Shown: positions 40,437 through 48,810, counted from the stretch's first letter. The stretch is DNA of 64,000 bases from Bin87 sp965221295 (GCA_965221295.1 OZ244879.1:372001-436000), one strand, 5' to 3'. Made by a program: numbers and translations. The notes: generated by a model not told the origin, from the sequence alone.

Positions 40437-42515
40437 CTAGATATTTGCCACCATCCGCAGCAAGTGCTCCGGCACAGGTTCGTAGTGCCTGAATTCCATG
40501 GTGAAGGAGGCCCGTCCCCGGGTCAGCGACCGCAGAGCGGTGGTGTAAGCGAACGTTTCGCCCAATGGGATCATCGCGCTCACCGTTTGCAAGTCCTCCT
40601 GACCTTCAATGCTGCGAATCTGGGCGCGGCGCCCGCCGAGGTCGCTGAGCACCTCGCTCAGAAATTCGCCCGGCGTCACTATCTCAATCTCGAAAATCGG
40701 CTCCTGCAGCACAGGCGCCGCCCGGCGAGCGCCATCCCGCAACGCCATCATACCCGCCGAACGGAAAGCCATGTCGGAGGAGTCCACAGTGTGATAGCTG
40801 CCGTCCACCAGGGTCACCTTCATGTCAACCAGCGGATAGCCGGCTAGTGGGCCGTTGTCCCACCCCTGTTTGACGCCGGCTTCCACCGCCGGGATGAACT
40901 GCCGGGGAATCACGCCGCCGGTGATGCCGTCCACGAAGACGTTGCCTTCCCCGCGTTCCTGAGGCTCGATTTCCAGCCAAACGTGCCCGAACTGGCCGTG
41001 TCCGCCGGTCTGCCGAACGAATCGCCCTTCGACCCGAACCGGCTTGGTGATGGTTTCCCGATAGGCCACCCGGGGCTGCCCGACCCGAGCTTCCACGTCG
41101 AACTCCCGGCGCATCCGGTCCACGAGGACTTCCAAGTGCAACTCACCCATGCCCGAGATGATGGTTTGGCCCGTTTCATCGTTGAAGCGAACTACGAACG
41201 TGGGGTCTTCCTCGGAGAGTTTCCGCATCGCCTCGCCCAGTTTGTCCTGGTCGGCGCGGGTGGCTGGCTCGATGGCCACGGACACCACCGGCTCCGGGAA
41301 GTGCGGGGGTTCCAGGATCAAGGGTTTGTGATCGCTGCAGATGGTGTCTCCGGTGAAGGTATCCTTCAAACCCACCGCGGCGCAGATGTTGCCAGCGGTG
41401 ATCTTGGGCAGTTCCTCCCGATGGTTGGCGTGCATTCGCAGCAGCCGGCCCATCCGCTCCCGGTTGCCCCGGGTGACGTTGCGCACGGCGGCGCCGGCTT
41501 CCACCGACCCGGAATAGATCCTGAGGAACACCAGCCGGCCGACGTAGGGATCCACAACCACCTTGAAGGCTAAAGCCGACAGGGGTTCGCTATCCAGAGG
41601 TTCTCGCAGCTCGATGGTTTCGGTTCCGGGCACGATGCCTTCTACGGCGGGCACATCCAGCGGTGACGGCAGGTAGTTGATAATCGCGTCCAGCAGCGGA
41701 TGAATTCCCTTGCCCCGCATGGCGCTGCCGCACAGCACCGGCACCAACTGCCGGTTGATGGTGGCGTTTCTCAGCGCAGAGCGCAGGTCGTCGGGGCCGA
41801 TGTCCTCGCCTTCCAGGTACTTGATCAACAGGGCTTCGTCCGTTTCGACGATCTTCTCGATCATTTCCTGGCGGTAGTCGTTGTAGGCTTGTTCGTATTC
41901 GGCTGGCACCGGGATCAGTTCGGGCGGCTCCGCCACGTCGTCCCTGCCATCGGAGTACATGATCGCCTGTCCGCCGATCAAATCCACCACGCCGCGGAAT
42001 TCGTCCTCGGCTCCCACGGGAATCTGAACAGCCACGGGATTGCCCTTCAACCGCCGGCGCACCGATTCGATGGTGCGCTCGTAGGAAGCGCCCACCCGGT
42101 CCATCTTGTTGACGAAACAGATGCGGGGGACGTTGTAGGTGTCTGCCTGCCGCCAAACGGTCTCCGACTGGGGCTGCACTCCGGCTACGGCGTCCAGCAC
42201 CACTATTCCGCCATCCAAAACCCGCAGGCTCCGTTCCACTTCGGCGGTGAAATCGACGTGGCCAGGGGTGTCGATGATGTTGACCTGGTGATCTTGCCAG
42301 TACGCCGTGGTGGCGGCGGCCGTAATCGTGATGCCTCGCTCTTTTTCTTGAGGCATCCAGTCCATCGCCGTCGTGCCCTCGTCAACTCCGCCGACCTTGC
42401 GGATGCGGCCGGTAAGGTAGAGGGCCCGCTCGGTGACGGTGGTCTTGCCGGCGTCGATGTGGGCAATGAACCCGATATTGCGGATCTTGTGCGCCGACGT
42501 TTGTTCAGCAATCAT
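40437..42515 (-). CDS. fusA: Elongation factor G
   Basis: 692 aa translocase. G1 AHIDAGKTT, switch I RGITI, G3 DTPGHVDF, G4 NKMD are all present, followed by domains II-V with the domain IV tip GVIPRQFIPAVEAGVKQG. Length and motif spacing are typical of housekeeping EF-G. It lies 156 nt after rpsG, a gap with no recognised gene. Confidence 0.98.
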   Translation of the reverse strand: MIAEQTSAHKIRNIGFIAHIDAGKTTVTERALYLTGRIRKVGGVDEGTTAMDWMPQEKERGITITAAATTAYWQDHQVNIIDTPGHVDFTAEVERSLRVLDGGIVVLDAVAGVQPQSETVWRQADTYNVPRICFVNKMDRVGASYERTIESVRRRLKGNPVAVQIPVGAEDEFRGVVDLIGGQAIMYSDGRDDVAEPPELIPVPAEYEQAYNDYRQEMIEKIVETDEALLIKYLEGEDIGPDDLRSALRNATINRQLVPVLCGSAMRGKGIHPLLDAIINYLPSPLDVPAVEGIVPGTETIELREPLDSEPLSALAFKVVVDPYVGRLVFLRIYSGSVEAGAAVRNVTRGNRERMGRLLRMHANHREELPKITAGNICAAVGLKDTFTGDTICSDHKPLILEPPHFPEPVVSVAIEPATRADQDKLGEAMRKLSEEDPTFVVRFNDETGQTIISGMGELHLEVLVDRMRREFDVEARVGQPRVAYRETITKPVRVEGRFVRQTGGHGQFGHVWLEIEPQERGEGNVFVDGITGGVIPRQFIPAVEAGVKQGWDNGPLAGYPLVDMKVTLVDGSYHTVDSSDMAFRSAGMMALRDGARRAAPVLQEPIFEIEIVTPGEFLSEVLSDLGGRRAQIRSIEGQEDLQTVSAMIPLGETFAYTTALRSLTRGRASFTMEFRHYEPVPEHLLRMVANI

Positions 42516-42671
42516 ACCTGTGCCTGTGGATCATCGACTTGCGGATGTGGTTGGGCAGTTGGGTCGCTTAGCGGGGTGTCTTCTGGGGAGCCACGTGTTA
42601 GAGGCGCCAATCAGATGAGGCATTGATCAAAGGAATCAATCGATTGGAACGGGTCAGCCAAACCAAACGGG

Positions 42672-43142
42672 TCACCGGCGGTAGTGTACGAAGGCGCGGT
42701 TCGCTTCGGCCATCCGGTGTAGTTCATCCTTGCGGCGGACGGCGGAGCCTTCGCCTCGGGCGGCGTCCATGAATTCGTTGGCCAGCCCGCGGGCCATGCG
42801 CATCCCGTTGCGGGCGCGGGCGCCGCGTATGATCCACCGCATTGCCAGAGCCTCGCTGCGGCTGGTGCGCAACTCCACCGGCACCTGGTAGGTCGCGCCT
42901 CCCACGCGGCGAGGTCGCACCTCCACCAGGGGCGTGGCGTTCCGCATGGCGCTGGTGAACACCGTCAAGGGGTCCTGGCTGGTATCCTGCCGCACCAGTT
43001 CCAAGGCGTCGTAGACCACTCGCTGGGCCGTTGACTTCTTGCCCTTGAGCATCACCCGGTTGATGAATTTCGCCAACTCCTGGTTGCCGTATTTCGGGTC
43101 CGGTTGAACTAGGCGCGGTTCTGCGCGGCGTCTTCGAGACAT
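42672..43142 (-). CDS. rpsG: Ribosomal protein uS7
   Basis: 156 aa. MSRRRRAEPR start, YGNQELAKFINRVMLKGKKSTAQRVVYDAL, VRPRRVGGATYQVPVEL and the C-terminal RKDELHRMAEANRAFVHYRR. It initiates assembly of the 30S head. It follows rpsL after 114 nt that include a strong hairpin. Confidence 0.98.
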   Translation of the reverse strand: MSRRRRAEPRLVQPDPKYGNQELAKFINRVMLKGKKSTAQRVVYDALELVRQDTSQDPLTVFTSAMRNATPLVEVRPRRVGGATYQVPVELRTSRSEALAMRWIIRGARARNGMRMARGLANEFMDAARGEGSAVRRKDELHRMAEANRAFVHYRR

Positions 43143-43202
43143 GTCGGCCTCTGCCTTGGGCGCCGATATTTGGGCGCCGTTATTCGCGTTGGGTTTTAGA
43201 TT

Positions 43203-43235
43203 AAGCCACCCCCCAACTCGGGGGGTGAGCTTTTT
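43203..43235 (+). terminator. Terminator-like hairpin between rpsL and rpsG, oriented against the operon
   Basis: On the plus strand AAGC-CACCCCCC, loop AACTC, GGGGGGTG-A-GCTT then TTT: 12 paired bases and a short U run, i.e. a good intrinsic terminator for plus-strand (antisense) transcription. Read on the minus strand it gives an equally stable hairpin but is followed by AATCTAAAA rather than U residues, so operon transcription should pass. Confidence 0.5.
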
Positions 43236-43256
43236 GGGGTTGGTCTGGCGTTACCG

Positions 43257-43667
43257 TTATTCTTTGCGGGTTCCGTACTTGCTGCGACCCTGGCGGCGTC
43301 CACTGACGCCTTCAGTGTCCAGGTTGCTGCGCACCACGTGGTAGCGTACGCCGGGCAGGTCTTTCACTCGCCCTCCGCGTATCAACACCACCGAGTGTTC
43401 CTGCAAGTTGTGGCCTTCGCCTCCGATGTACGCGGTGACTTCAACCCCGTTGGTCAACCTGACGCGGCAGATCTTGCGCAACGCCGAGTTGGGCTTCTTA
43501 GGGGTCATGGTGCGCACCTGGATGCACACTCCGCGCCGTTGCGGGCACCCGGGACCCCACCGGGTCCGGTTCCGCAGCGAGTTCTGCACCCAGTGCAGTG
43601 CGGGAGCCTTGGTGCCCTTGCGCACCGGCTTGCGGCCTTTTCTGACCAGTTGATTTACAGTAGGCAT
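43257..43667 (-). CDS. rpsL: Ribosomal protein uS12 with internal insertion
   Basis: 136 aa decoding-centre protein. MPTVNQLVRKGRKPVRKGTKAPAL is followed by an inserted segment of about 16 residues (HWVQNSLRNRTRWGPG) before CPQRRGVCIQVRTMTPKKPNSALRK; typical proteobacterial uS12 lacks it, and from memory similar insertions occur in other Chloroflexota and some other phyla. LTNGVEVTAYIGGEGHNLQEHSVVLIRGGRVKDLPGVRYH is intact. ATG 43667 is the family start. It is the first gene of the superoperon. Confidence 0.97.
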   Translation of the reverse strand: MPTVNQLVRKGRKPVRKGTKAPALHWVQNSLRNRTRWGPGCPQRRGVCIQVRTMTPKKPNSALRKICRVRLTNGVEVTAYIGGEGHNLQEHSVVLIRGGRVKDLPGVRYHVVRSNLDTEGVSGRRQGRSKYGTRKE

Positions 43668-43716
43668 GACGGTCCTTGCTTGGCGCTCGGCTGGAATCCC
43701 GGCGCAACGTCGAAAG

Positions 43717-43745
43717 ATGTTAACTTCACTTGGCCTCCGTGTCAA
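43717..43745 (-). promoter_or_regulatory. rpsL: Promoter of the ribosomal superoperon
   Basis: Minus-strand -35 TTGACA (43740-43745, perfect consensus), a 17-bp spacer, -10 TAACAT (43717-43722). Predicted start near 43710 gives a leader of about 43 nt before the rpsL ATG. Confidence 0.82.
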
Positions 43746-44167
43746 CTCAAACACGGGTGGTTCGGCAATGTCTTCCGACATTCTGGCCCGGGCGTTGGTC
43801 GTTTTCAATGCTGTTGATCCGCGGGGAGGCGCCATACCGGGGGTCCAGATCTTCGAGAGCGGCCATCGCGAAAAAGCGTCAGCGACGCGGCAGCCCCGCG
43901 TCGCCACGGGCAACTGACGGCCATGGGCGAGGACAAACGGTCGTCAGATTCGGTCGACGAGATTGCCTCGCTTCGCTCGCAATGACAGCAAGATGGGGAG
44001 GCCCGGAAGAGAGATTTGGGTAGCTCGCAACGGTAGGGCGGCGACGGTCACAATGGCAGGATGGCGCGGTAGCAGCGCCCAGATGCGCGAACGTTACGCA
44101 ACGACTCCATGGGCCGCTCGCAATGGCAACGTGAGGGAATCGCAGGTGGGGGAGCGATGAACTCGCG
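43746..44167. other. Divergent intergenic region with repeats
   Basis: Lies between the rpsL promoter and the otsA promoter. Contains a hairpin CGACGCGG/CCGCGTCG at 43883-43903 and one copy of the dispersed 36-bp repeat at 43952-43987. No protein frame of known family and no tRNA-like cloverleaf was seen. Confidence 0.6.
43952..43987 (+). repeat. Copy A of a dispersed 36-bp intergenic repeat
   Basis: Begins GGTCGACGAGATTGCC and ends CTTCGCTCGCAATGACA. It matches the copies at 48556-48591 and 48705-48740 at all but two positions, and the inverted relative at 60505-60540 less closely. Confidence 0.85.
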
Positions 44168-44196
44168 TTGACCGGGCGTCCCGGCTATGGCATAAT
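44168..44196 (+). promoter_or_regulatory. otsA: Promoter of otsA-otsB
   Basis: TTGACC (44168-44173), 17-bp spacer, CATAAT (44191-44196): each hexamer has a single mismatch to the consensus. Predicted start near 44203 leaves a leader of about 105 nt rich in A/T at its 5' end. Confidence 0.75.
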
Positions 44197-44307
44197 CCGT
44201 CTGTAACATAATAATTATGCCAATGCGCCATATTAGGCGCCGTTGCGCCCCGTCAATCGGCCTTAGCGATTGACAAGGTTGCCCATCAACAAGGAAGGTT
44301 GCCCATC

Positions 44308-45825
44308 ATGTGGACCGGCGACGATTTACAAAGGCTGGCCAGCAGGGAAATCAGCGATTACCGCCTCCTGGTGGTTTCCAACCGCCAACCATACGTGTTC
44401 AGCATCGACGAATCCGGGAGCCTTCACGGCCAGATGCCCCCCGGCGGCCTGACCGCCGCCATCGACCCACTGATGCGCGCCTGCGGCGGCACTTGGATCG
44501 CCCAGAGCAGCAGCGAGGCAGACCGCGCCGCCATGGACTCCAACGGCGTCATCCCCGTTCCCTACGATTCCCCGGCGTACCGGATGCGCCTCCTCAACCT
44601 CACCGACGAGGAGAACAACGGCTATTACTACGGCTTTTCCAACGAGGGGCTTTGGCCGCTGTGCCACATCGCTTACACCGAACCCCAGTTCGATTATGAA
44701 CAATACGGATTCTACCAGTCGGTCAACCACAGATTCGCCGACCTGGTGTTGAACGAAATCGGCGACGAACCAGCCATAGTCCTCATCCAAGACTACCACC
44801 TGGCCCTGCTGCCCCGGTATATCCGCGAGCTCAACCAGGATGCCATCATCGGCCAGTTTTGGCACATACCCTGGCCCAACCCGGACATTTTGCGGATCTG
44901 CCCATGGCAGGAGGAAATCCTGGACGGCATGTTGGGCAACGATCTGCTGGGGTTCCACCTCTCTGGCGACTGCCAGAACTTCATGAACTGCGTGGACGCC
45001 AATCTGGACGCCAACGTGGACCTTGACTACGGCTTGGTGGACTACCGCGACGAAACCACCCTGATCCGTCCCTTCCCAATTAGCATCGACTTCGACAGAA
45101 TCGACGCCGAAGCTCGGACTCTGGAGGTAGAATCGGAAATGGTTCGCCTGACCCAGGAACTCGGCCTCAACCGCGGCCGGATCCTGGGACTGGGCATCGA
45201 CCGGCAGGATTACACCAAGGGCATCCCCCACCGGCTTCGCGCTGTGGAACGGTTGTTGGAGAAATGGCCCCAGTACCGGGGACGGTTGGTTTTTCTGCAG
45301 GCCGGCGCCGCCAGCCGCACCAATATCGATTCATACATGCAGCTCACCATCGACATTGAAGCCATCGTCAACCGCATCAATGATCGATTCGGTTATGACG
45401 GGTGGCAACCCATTCTGTACTGGCCCACATCGCTGCCATCGCCGACATTTTCCGCGCTCAGGCGCCTGGCCAGCTTCTGCGCCGAAAGCAGCCTCCACGA
45501 TGGGATGAACCTGGTGGCCAAGGAATACGTCGCCTCGCGGGTCGATGAAGACGGGGTGCTCATTCTGAGCGCCTTCGCCGGCGCCGCCCAAGAGCTTACC
45601 GGCTCCTTGATCATCAATCCCTACGTCACCGAACAATTCGCCGACGCCATTCACCAGGCCCTCAACATGAGCGATCTGGAACGGCGCGTGCGGATGCGGC
45701 AGATGCGCAACACCGTCCAGGAAAACAACATCTACAAGTGGGCCGGGCGCATCATGATGCACCTGATGCAGGCCAGCGCCCCTGATCATTCCCGCCTGGC
45801 CGCCACCGTGGCGTCCACTGCATGA
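44308..45825 (+). CDS. otsA: Trehalose-6-phosphate synthase (GT20)
   Basis: 505 aa. Joins UDP- or ADP-glucose and glucose-6-phosphate. GT20 signatures: VVSNRQP at the N terminus, GGLTAAIDP donor loop, QDYHLALLPRYIRE, FWHIPWPNPDILRICPW, GIDRQDYTKGIPHRL (usual form DRLDYTKG, here Gln for Leu), and SLHDGMNLVAKEYVA. The related glucosylglycerol-phosphate synthases share these motifs, but the phosphatase that follows favours trehalose. ATG 44308 lies 9 nt after AAGGAAGG. Confidence 0.93.
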   Translation: MWTGDDLQRLASREISDYRLLVVSNRQPYVFSIDESGSLHGQMPPGGLTAAIDPLMRACGGTWIAQSSSEADRAAMDSNGVIPVPYDSPAYRMRLLNLTDEENNGYYYGFSNEGLWPLCHIAYTEPQFDYEQYGFYQSVNHRFADLVLNEIGDEPAIVLIQDYHLALLPRYIRELNQDAIIGQFWHIPWPNPDILRICPWQEEILDGMLGNDLLGFHLSGDCQNFMNCVDANLDANVDLDYGLVDYRDETTLIRPFPISIDFDRIDAEARTLEVESEMVRLTQELGLNRGRILGLGIDRQDYTKGIPHRLRAVERLLEKWPQYRGRLVFLQAGAASRTNIDSYMQLTIDIEAIVNRINDRFGYDGWQPILYWPTSLPSPTFSALRRLASFCAESSLHDGMNLVAKEYVASRVDEDGVLILSAFAGAAQELTGSLIINPYVTEQFADAIHQALNMSDLERRVRMRQMRNTVQENNIYKWAGRIMMHLMQASAPDHSRLAATVASTA

Positions 45826-45862
45826 TCCCCAGCGCGCGCGCCGCGGCGAGCGCCCCCACCGC

Positions 45863-46684
45863 ATGATCCCGCGGCGCATGGACTCCGCCCCGCAAACGGC
45901 GCCGGAAATGGCGGGAAGTCCCCTCCACGACTTGGTCGAACTTGCCTCCGGGCAACCCTCCATCCTGCTGCTGCTCGATTTCGACGGGACCCTGTCCGAC
46001 ATCGTACCCCGTCCCGAAGACGCGACGCTGCGCCCGGGCAACGGTCGGCTGCTGCAAACCCTCAGCCACAAGCCCGGCTATACCGTAGGCATCCTCAGCG
46101 GCCGAGCGCTCGGCGACGTATCCCGACGCGTCCGAGCGCCTGGCTTGGTGTACGCCGGCAACCACGGCCTGGAGATTTCGGGGGCGGGTCTGCAATATCT
46201 GCATCCCGCCGCCGCCGCTTCCGCCACGGAGTTTGCCGCCATCGCCGATGCCCTGGGGGCAGCCCTGGCCGCGATACCAGGAGCCCAGGTGGAGAACAAG
46301 ACCCTGTCGCTGACCGTGCACTACCGCCGGACGCCCGTGGAAAGGCATCCCCAAGTCGAGTCCATCGTTGGGGAAATCGCCCGCGACGCCGTCGCCGGAG
46401 GTCGCGCGCGGATCTCAGCCGCCAAGGCTGCGATCGAGTTGCGGCCCTCTGTGGATTGGGACAAAGGCAGGGCGCTGGAGTTGGCGCGGTCTCGGCTGGC
46501 TCCCGACGCTTTCCCCATCTACGTTGGCGACGACGCCACGGACGAGGACGCTTTCCGCGCCGCGCAGGACGCCGGCGGTTGCGGCGTCTTCGTCGGACCG
46601 GCCGGTTCCACCACCTGCGCCACGCGTCGGTTGGATTCCCCGGCGGCGGTCACCGAGTTCCTGGAGCGCCTAGCCTCCATGTAG
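45863..46684 (+). CDS. otsB: Trehalose-6-phosphate phosphatase
   Basis: 273 aa HAD phosphatase. DFDGTLSDI (nucleophile Asp and acid/base Asp), LSGRAL, YAGNHGLEI, WDKGRAL and VGDDATDEDAF are the T6P-phosphatase motifs. It completes trehalose synthesis with OtsA, 37 nt upstream. ATG 45863 gives 17 residues ahead of the fold; ATG 45878 is an alternative. The product is an osmolyte or stress protectant. Confidence 0.93.
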   Translation: MIPRRMDSAPQTAPEMAGSPLHDLVELASGQPSILLLLDFDGTLSDIVPRPEDATLRPGNGRLLQTLSHKPGYTVGILSGRALGDVSRRVRAPGLVYAGNHGLEISGAGLQYLHPAAAASATEFAAIADALGAALAAIPGAQVENKTLSLTVHYRRTPVERHPQVESIVGEIARDAVAGGRARISAAKAAIELRPSVDWDKGRALELARSRLAPDAFPIYVGDDATDEDAFRAAQDAGGCGVFVGPAGSTTCATRRLDSPAAVTEFLERLASM

Positions 46685-46726
46685 GCGGCGGCCGTTGGCC
46701 GGATGTTCACGGCCAACTCCATACCC

Positions 46727-46875
46727 TCGACGCGGCCCGGCCAATCGACGCGGCCCGGCCAATCGACGCGGCCCGGCCAATCGACGCGGACCCGGCCAAT
46801 CGACGCGGACCCGGCCAATCGACGCGGACCCGGCCAATCGACGCGGACCCGGCCAATCGACGCGGACCCGGCCAA
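46727..46875. repeat. Minisatellite of eight 18/19-bp units
   Basis: Three units of 18 bp (TCGACGCGGCCCGGCCAA) at 46727-46780, then five of 19 bp with one extra base (TCGACGCGGACCCGGCCAA) at 46781-46875. Within each class the units are identical. They lie between the otsB stop and the next gene and are not coding: 19-bp units shift all frames. Confidence 0.95.
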
Positions 46876-46988
46876 TTGCCGGGGCCCAATTCGGATGATG
46901 CGTCCCAACGCAGTTGTGCTATCATTTGCCCGCGTCCGACCAGGGCCGTATGGGCCACTCTTCAAATCTCGGCGCCGCTCTGACCCCC

Positions 46989-47699
46989 ATGATCAACGCG
47001 ATATTCTTCGATTTCTACAACACCCTGGTGCGATTCTGGCCGCCCCTGCCCCAGATTCAACACGCCGCTTGCCAAAATCTGGGCATCAGGGTTCCGCCGG
47101 AACGCCTGTCCCGTGGCTACGCCATCGCGGACCTCTATTTCAACGAAGAGAACCACCGGCTGCCCCTGGGAGAACGCGACGCCGCCAGCCGGGACCAATT
47201 CTTCGCCCGTTACGAGCAGATCATCCTGGAAGAGTCGGGCGTCTCCGTTTCCCTGCGGATGGCCAAGCAGATCTGGGACATGGCCATCTCCGTACCCAAG
47301 GATCTGGTCGAATTTGAAGAAACCCGCCCCGTCCTGGCCGAGCTCAAAGCGCGGGGTTATCGCCTGGCCGTGCTCACCAACCTGCGGCGGGATATGGAAG
47401 AATTGACCCGCCAAATCGGCATCCATGAGTACCTGGAGTTTTGCATCACCGGACGCGAGGTGGGCGAAAAGCCGGCCACCGCCATCTTTGAGGCCGGGCT
47501 GAAGCGAATGGCCGTGCCGCCGGGCCAGGCCATGCACGTGGGCGATCAGCCTCGCTCCGACGTTCAGGGCGCCCGGGACGCTGGCCTCTACCCGGTTCTG
47601 ATTGACCGCGGCGGTTTCCACTCCGACGTGGCCGGTTGCGACCACATCGACAGCCTGGAAGGCCTTTACCCCCTGCTGGACCGCCTCGCCACGTGTTGA
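46989..47699 (+). CDS. HAD-superfamily hydrolase
   Basis: 236 aa. Motif I DFYNTL (Asp nucleophile; second Asp replaced by Asn), motif II VLTNLRRD, motif III EKPATAIFE and motif IV HVGDQPRSDVQGARDAGL. This resembles the 2-haloacid dehalogenase/phosphatase group with an inserted helical cap. The substrate is not predictable. ATG 46989 starts directly at the fold; an earlier frame start at 46914 adds unrelated residues. It is followed 49 nt later by the DsbA-like candidate selenoprotein. Confidence 0.85.
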   Translation: MINAIFFDFYNTLVRFWPPLPQIQHAACQNLGIRVPPERLSRGYAIADLYFNEENHRLPLGERDAASRDQFFARYEQIILEESGVSVSLRMAKQIWDMAISVPKDLVEFEETRPVLAELKARGYRLAVLTNLRRDMEELTRQIGIHEYLEFCITGREVGEKPATAIFEAGLKRMAVPPGQAMHVGDQPRSDVQGARDAGLYPVLIDRGGFHSDVAGCDHIDSLEGLYPLLDRLATC

Positions 47700-47748
47700 C
47701 CAATTGTTTGACCAACCGCGCCATCCGCTTCGACCGACGGGAGGAACC

Positions 47749-48405
47749 ATGACCACGCCAACGCCCGCCCACAACCACCCCGGAGACCCCAATCCGGTGC
47801 ACGTCATAGTTTGGTACGACTACATTTGACCCTGGTGCTACGTCGGCCTGGAACGCGTCGACAAACTCGCTGAGGAATACGACATTACCGTTGAGGGCCG
47901 GGCCTACCTGCTCCGTCCCGATACCCCCCAGGAAGGCCGCGTCCGCGAACCGCGACCCGGCGAAACCGACGACGAGCTTTCCGACCCGTTGCGCACCCAC
48001 GCCCGCGAAGCGAACATCGTCATGCGCCCGCCCCGGCACACTCCCAACAGCCTGGCTTCCCTGCAGGCCACAGAATACGCCCAGGAGCAGGGCAAGTTCT
48101 TGGAATACCATCATGCCGCCTACGCAGCCTATTGGGATCGGCGGGAAAACCTGGGCGACCCCTCAGTTCTCGCCGACATCGGCGCCAGCGTGGGGCTGGA
48201 CGGCGCCGAGCTGAAGGAACGGATCGAATCCGGGCACTACGCCCAGCGCGTGATGGACCAGTACCAGGAGGCTTTGGGCTACGGCATCCGCGGGATCCCC
48301 ACGTTCGTTGTCGACAACCTGCTCTTCACCGGAGCGCAGCCCTACGAGGTGTTCCAGCGGGTGATGGACAAGGCCCTGGAGAACCGCGCCGCCGACGCCG
48401 CCTAG
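47749..48405 (+). CDS. DsbA/FrnE-family thioredoxin-fold oxidoreductase, candidate selenoprotein (UGA at codon 27)
   Basis: 218 aa if the in-frame TGA at 47827-47829 is read as selenocysteine. The protein then runs VIVWYDYI-U-PWCYVGLERV: the motif DYxCPWCYxG of FrnE-type DsbA proteins with Sec27 in place of the first catalytic Cys and Cys30 intact. Downstream the frame is open for 191 codons and includes GIRGIPTFVVDN, the cis-Pro loop, and the helical insert, so the fold is complete. GGGAGGA (47739-47745) precedes ATG 47749, and the 26 codons before the UGA are needed for the first beta strand. A hairpin at 47842-47862 suits a SECIS. Likely a thiol-disulfide oxidoreductase. A pseudogene or a sequencing error is the alternative. 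Confidence 0.82.
47842..47862 (+). promoter_or_regulatory. Candidate bacterial SECIS hairpin (DsbA-like gene)
   Basis: GTCGGC (47842-47847) pairs with GCGTCGAC's GTCGAC end (47857-47862) as six pairs including one G-U, with a 9-nt loop CTGGAACGC. The stem begins 12 nt after the UGA, within the range seen for bacterial SECIS elements. Confidence 0.5.
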
Positions 48406-48427
48406 GGCCAGCGCCCTACCACTCCGC

Positions 48428-48458
48428 AACCCGGCGCGGGTTCTGCGCTGGCGCAGAA
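48428..48458 (+). terminator. Paired hairpins after the DsbA-like gene
   Basis: AACCCG-GCG-CGGGTT (48428-48442) and directly TTCTGCGC-TG-GCGCAGAA (48441-48458), 23 nt after the stop. No long U tract. A probable transcript end; the second hairpin has the same arms as the dyad in the trkH promoter. Confidence 0.4.
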
Positions 48459-48474
48459 AGGCGCTTTCGTTACA

Positions 48475-48591
48475 GCGAGGAGCGATGGAGACGCGGCGCC
48501 TCGACTGTATCAGAGAACGGCCTCCCGATTCTTGGCCCAGACGGCCGTTGGTCTCGGTCAACGAGATTGCCGCGCTTCGCTCGCAATGACA
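48475..48591 (+). repeat. 117-bp repeat, unit 1 (contains 36-bp core)
   Basis: Starts GCGAGGAGCGATGG and ends with the 36-bp core at 48556-48591. It is matched over its full 117 bp, with scattered substitutions, by unit 2 at 48624-48740. Confidence 0.88.
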
Positions 48592-48623
48592 GGTTTCGGA
48601 TGTCGGGTTCCGCAGTTGAGACC

Positions 48624-48740
48624 GCGAGGAGCGATGGGGCCGCGGCGACCCGACTGTATCAGCGAACAGCCTCCTGATTCTTGGCCCACACGTCCACTGG
48701 TTCCGGTCAACGAGATTGCCGCGCTTCGCTCGCAATGACA
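48624..48740 (+). repeat. 117-bp repeat, unit 2 (contains 36-bp core)
   Basis: Same length and orientation as unit 1; a 32-bp non-repeated spacer separates them. The core is 48705-48740. Shared phrases include GACTGTATCAG, GATTCTTGGCCCA and the whole core. The spurious peptide it encodes on the minus strand (CHCERSAAIS type) is a hallmark of this repeat class. Confidence 0.88.
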
Positions 48741-48780
48741 GATCGCGCCTAGCGAATATCTTGGGCTGGCCTGCTGGTCG

Positions 48781-48810
48781 TTGCCGGTGCGCCGGGGCGT
48801 GTGCTAGACT
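48781..48810 (+). promoter_or_regulatory. Candidate promoter of the nuoEFG-like unit
   Basis: TTGCCG (48781-48786), 18-bp spacer, TAGACT (48805-48810), directly after the repeats. Predicted start near 48817, about 48 nt before ATG 48865. Confidence 0.55.

Noticed and set aside
46456..47317. Arg/Pro-rich frames reading through the minisatellite
   Set aside because: They only translate the 18/19-bp repeats in various frames (RGPANRRG type) and cross real genes out of frame.
47989..48405. DsbA-like protein starting at an internal ATG after the UGA
   Set aside because: This would remove the first strand and the entire redox motif. The upstream frame with ribosome-binding site and CPWC-equivalent motif supports read-through instead.
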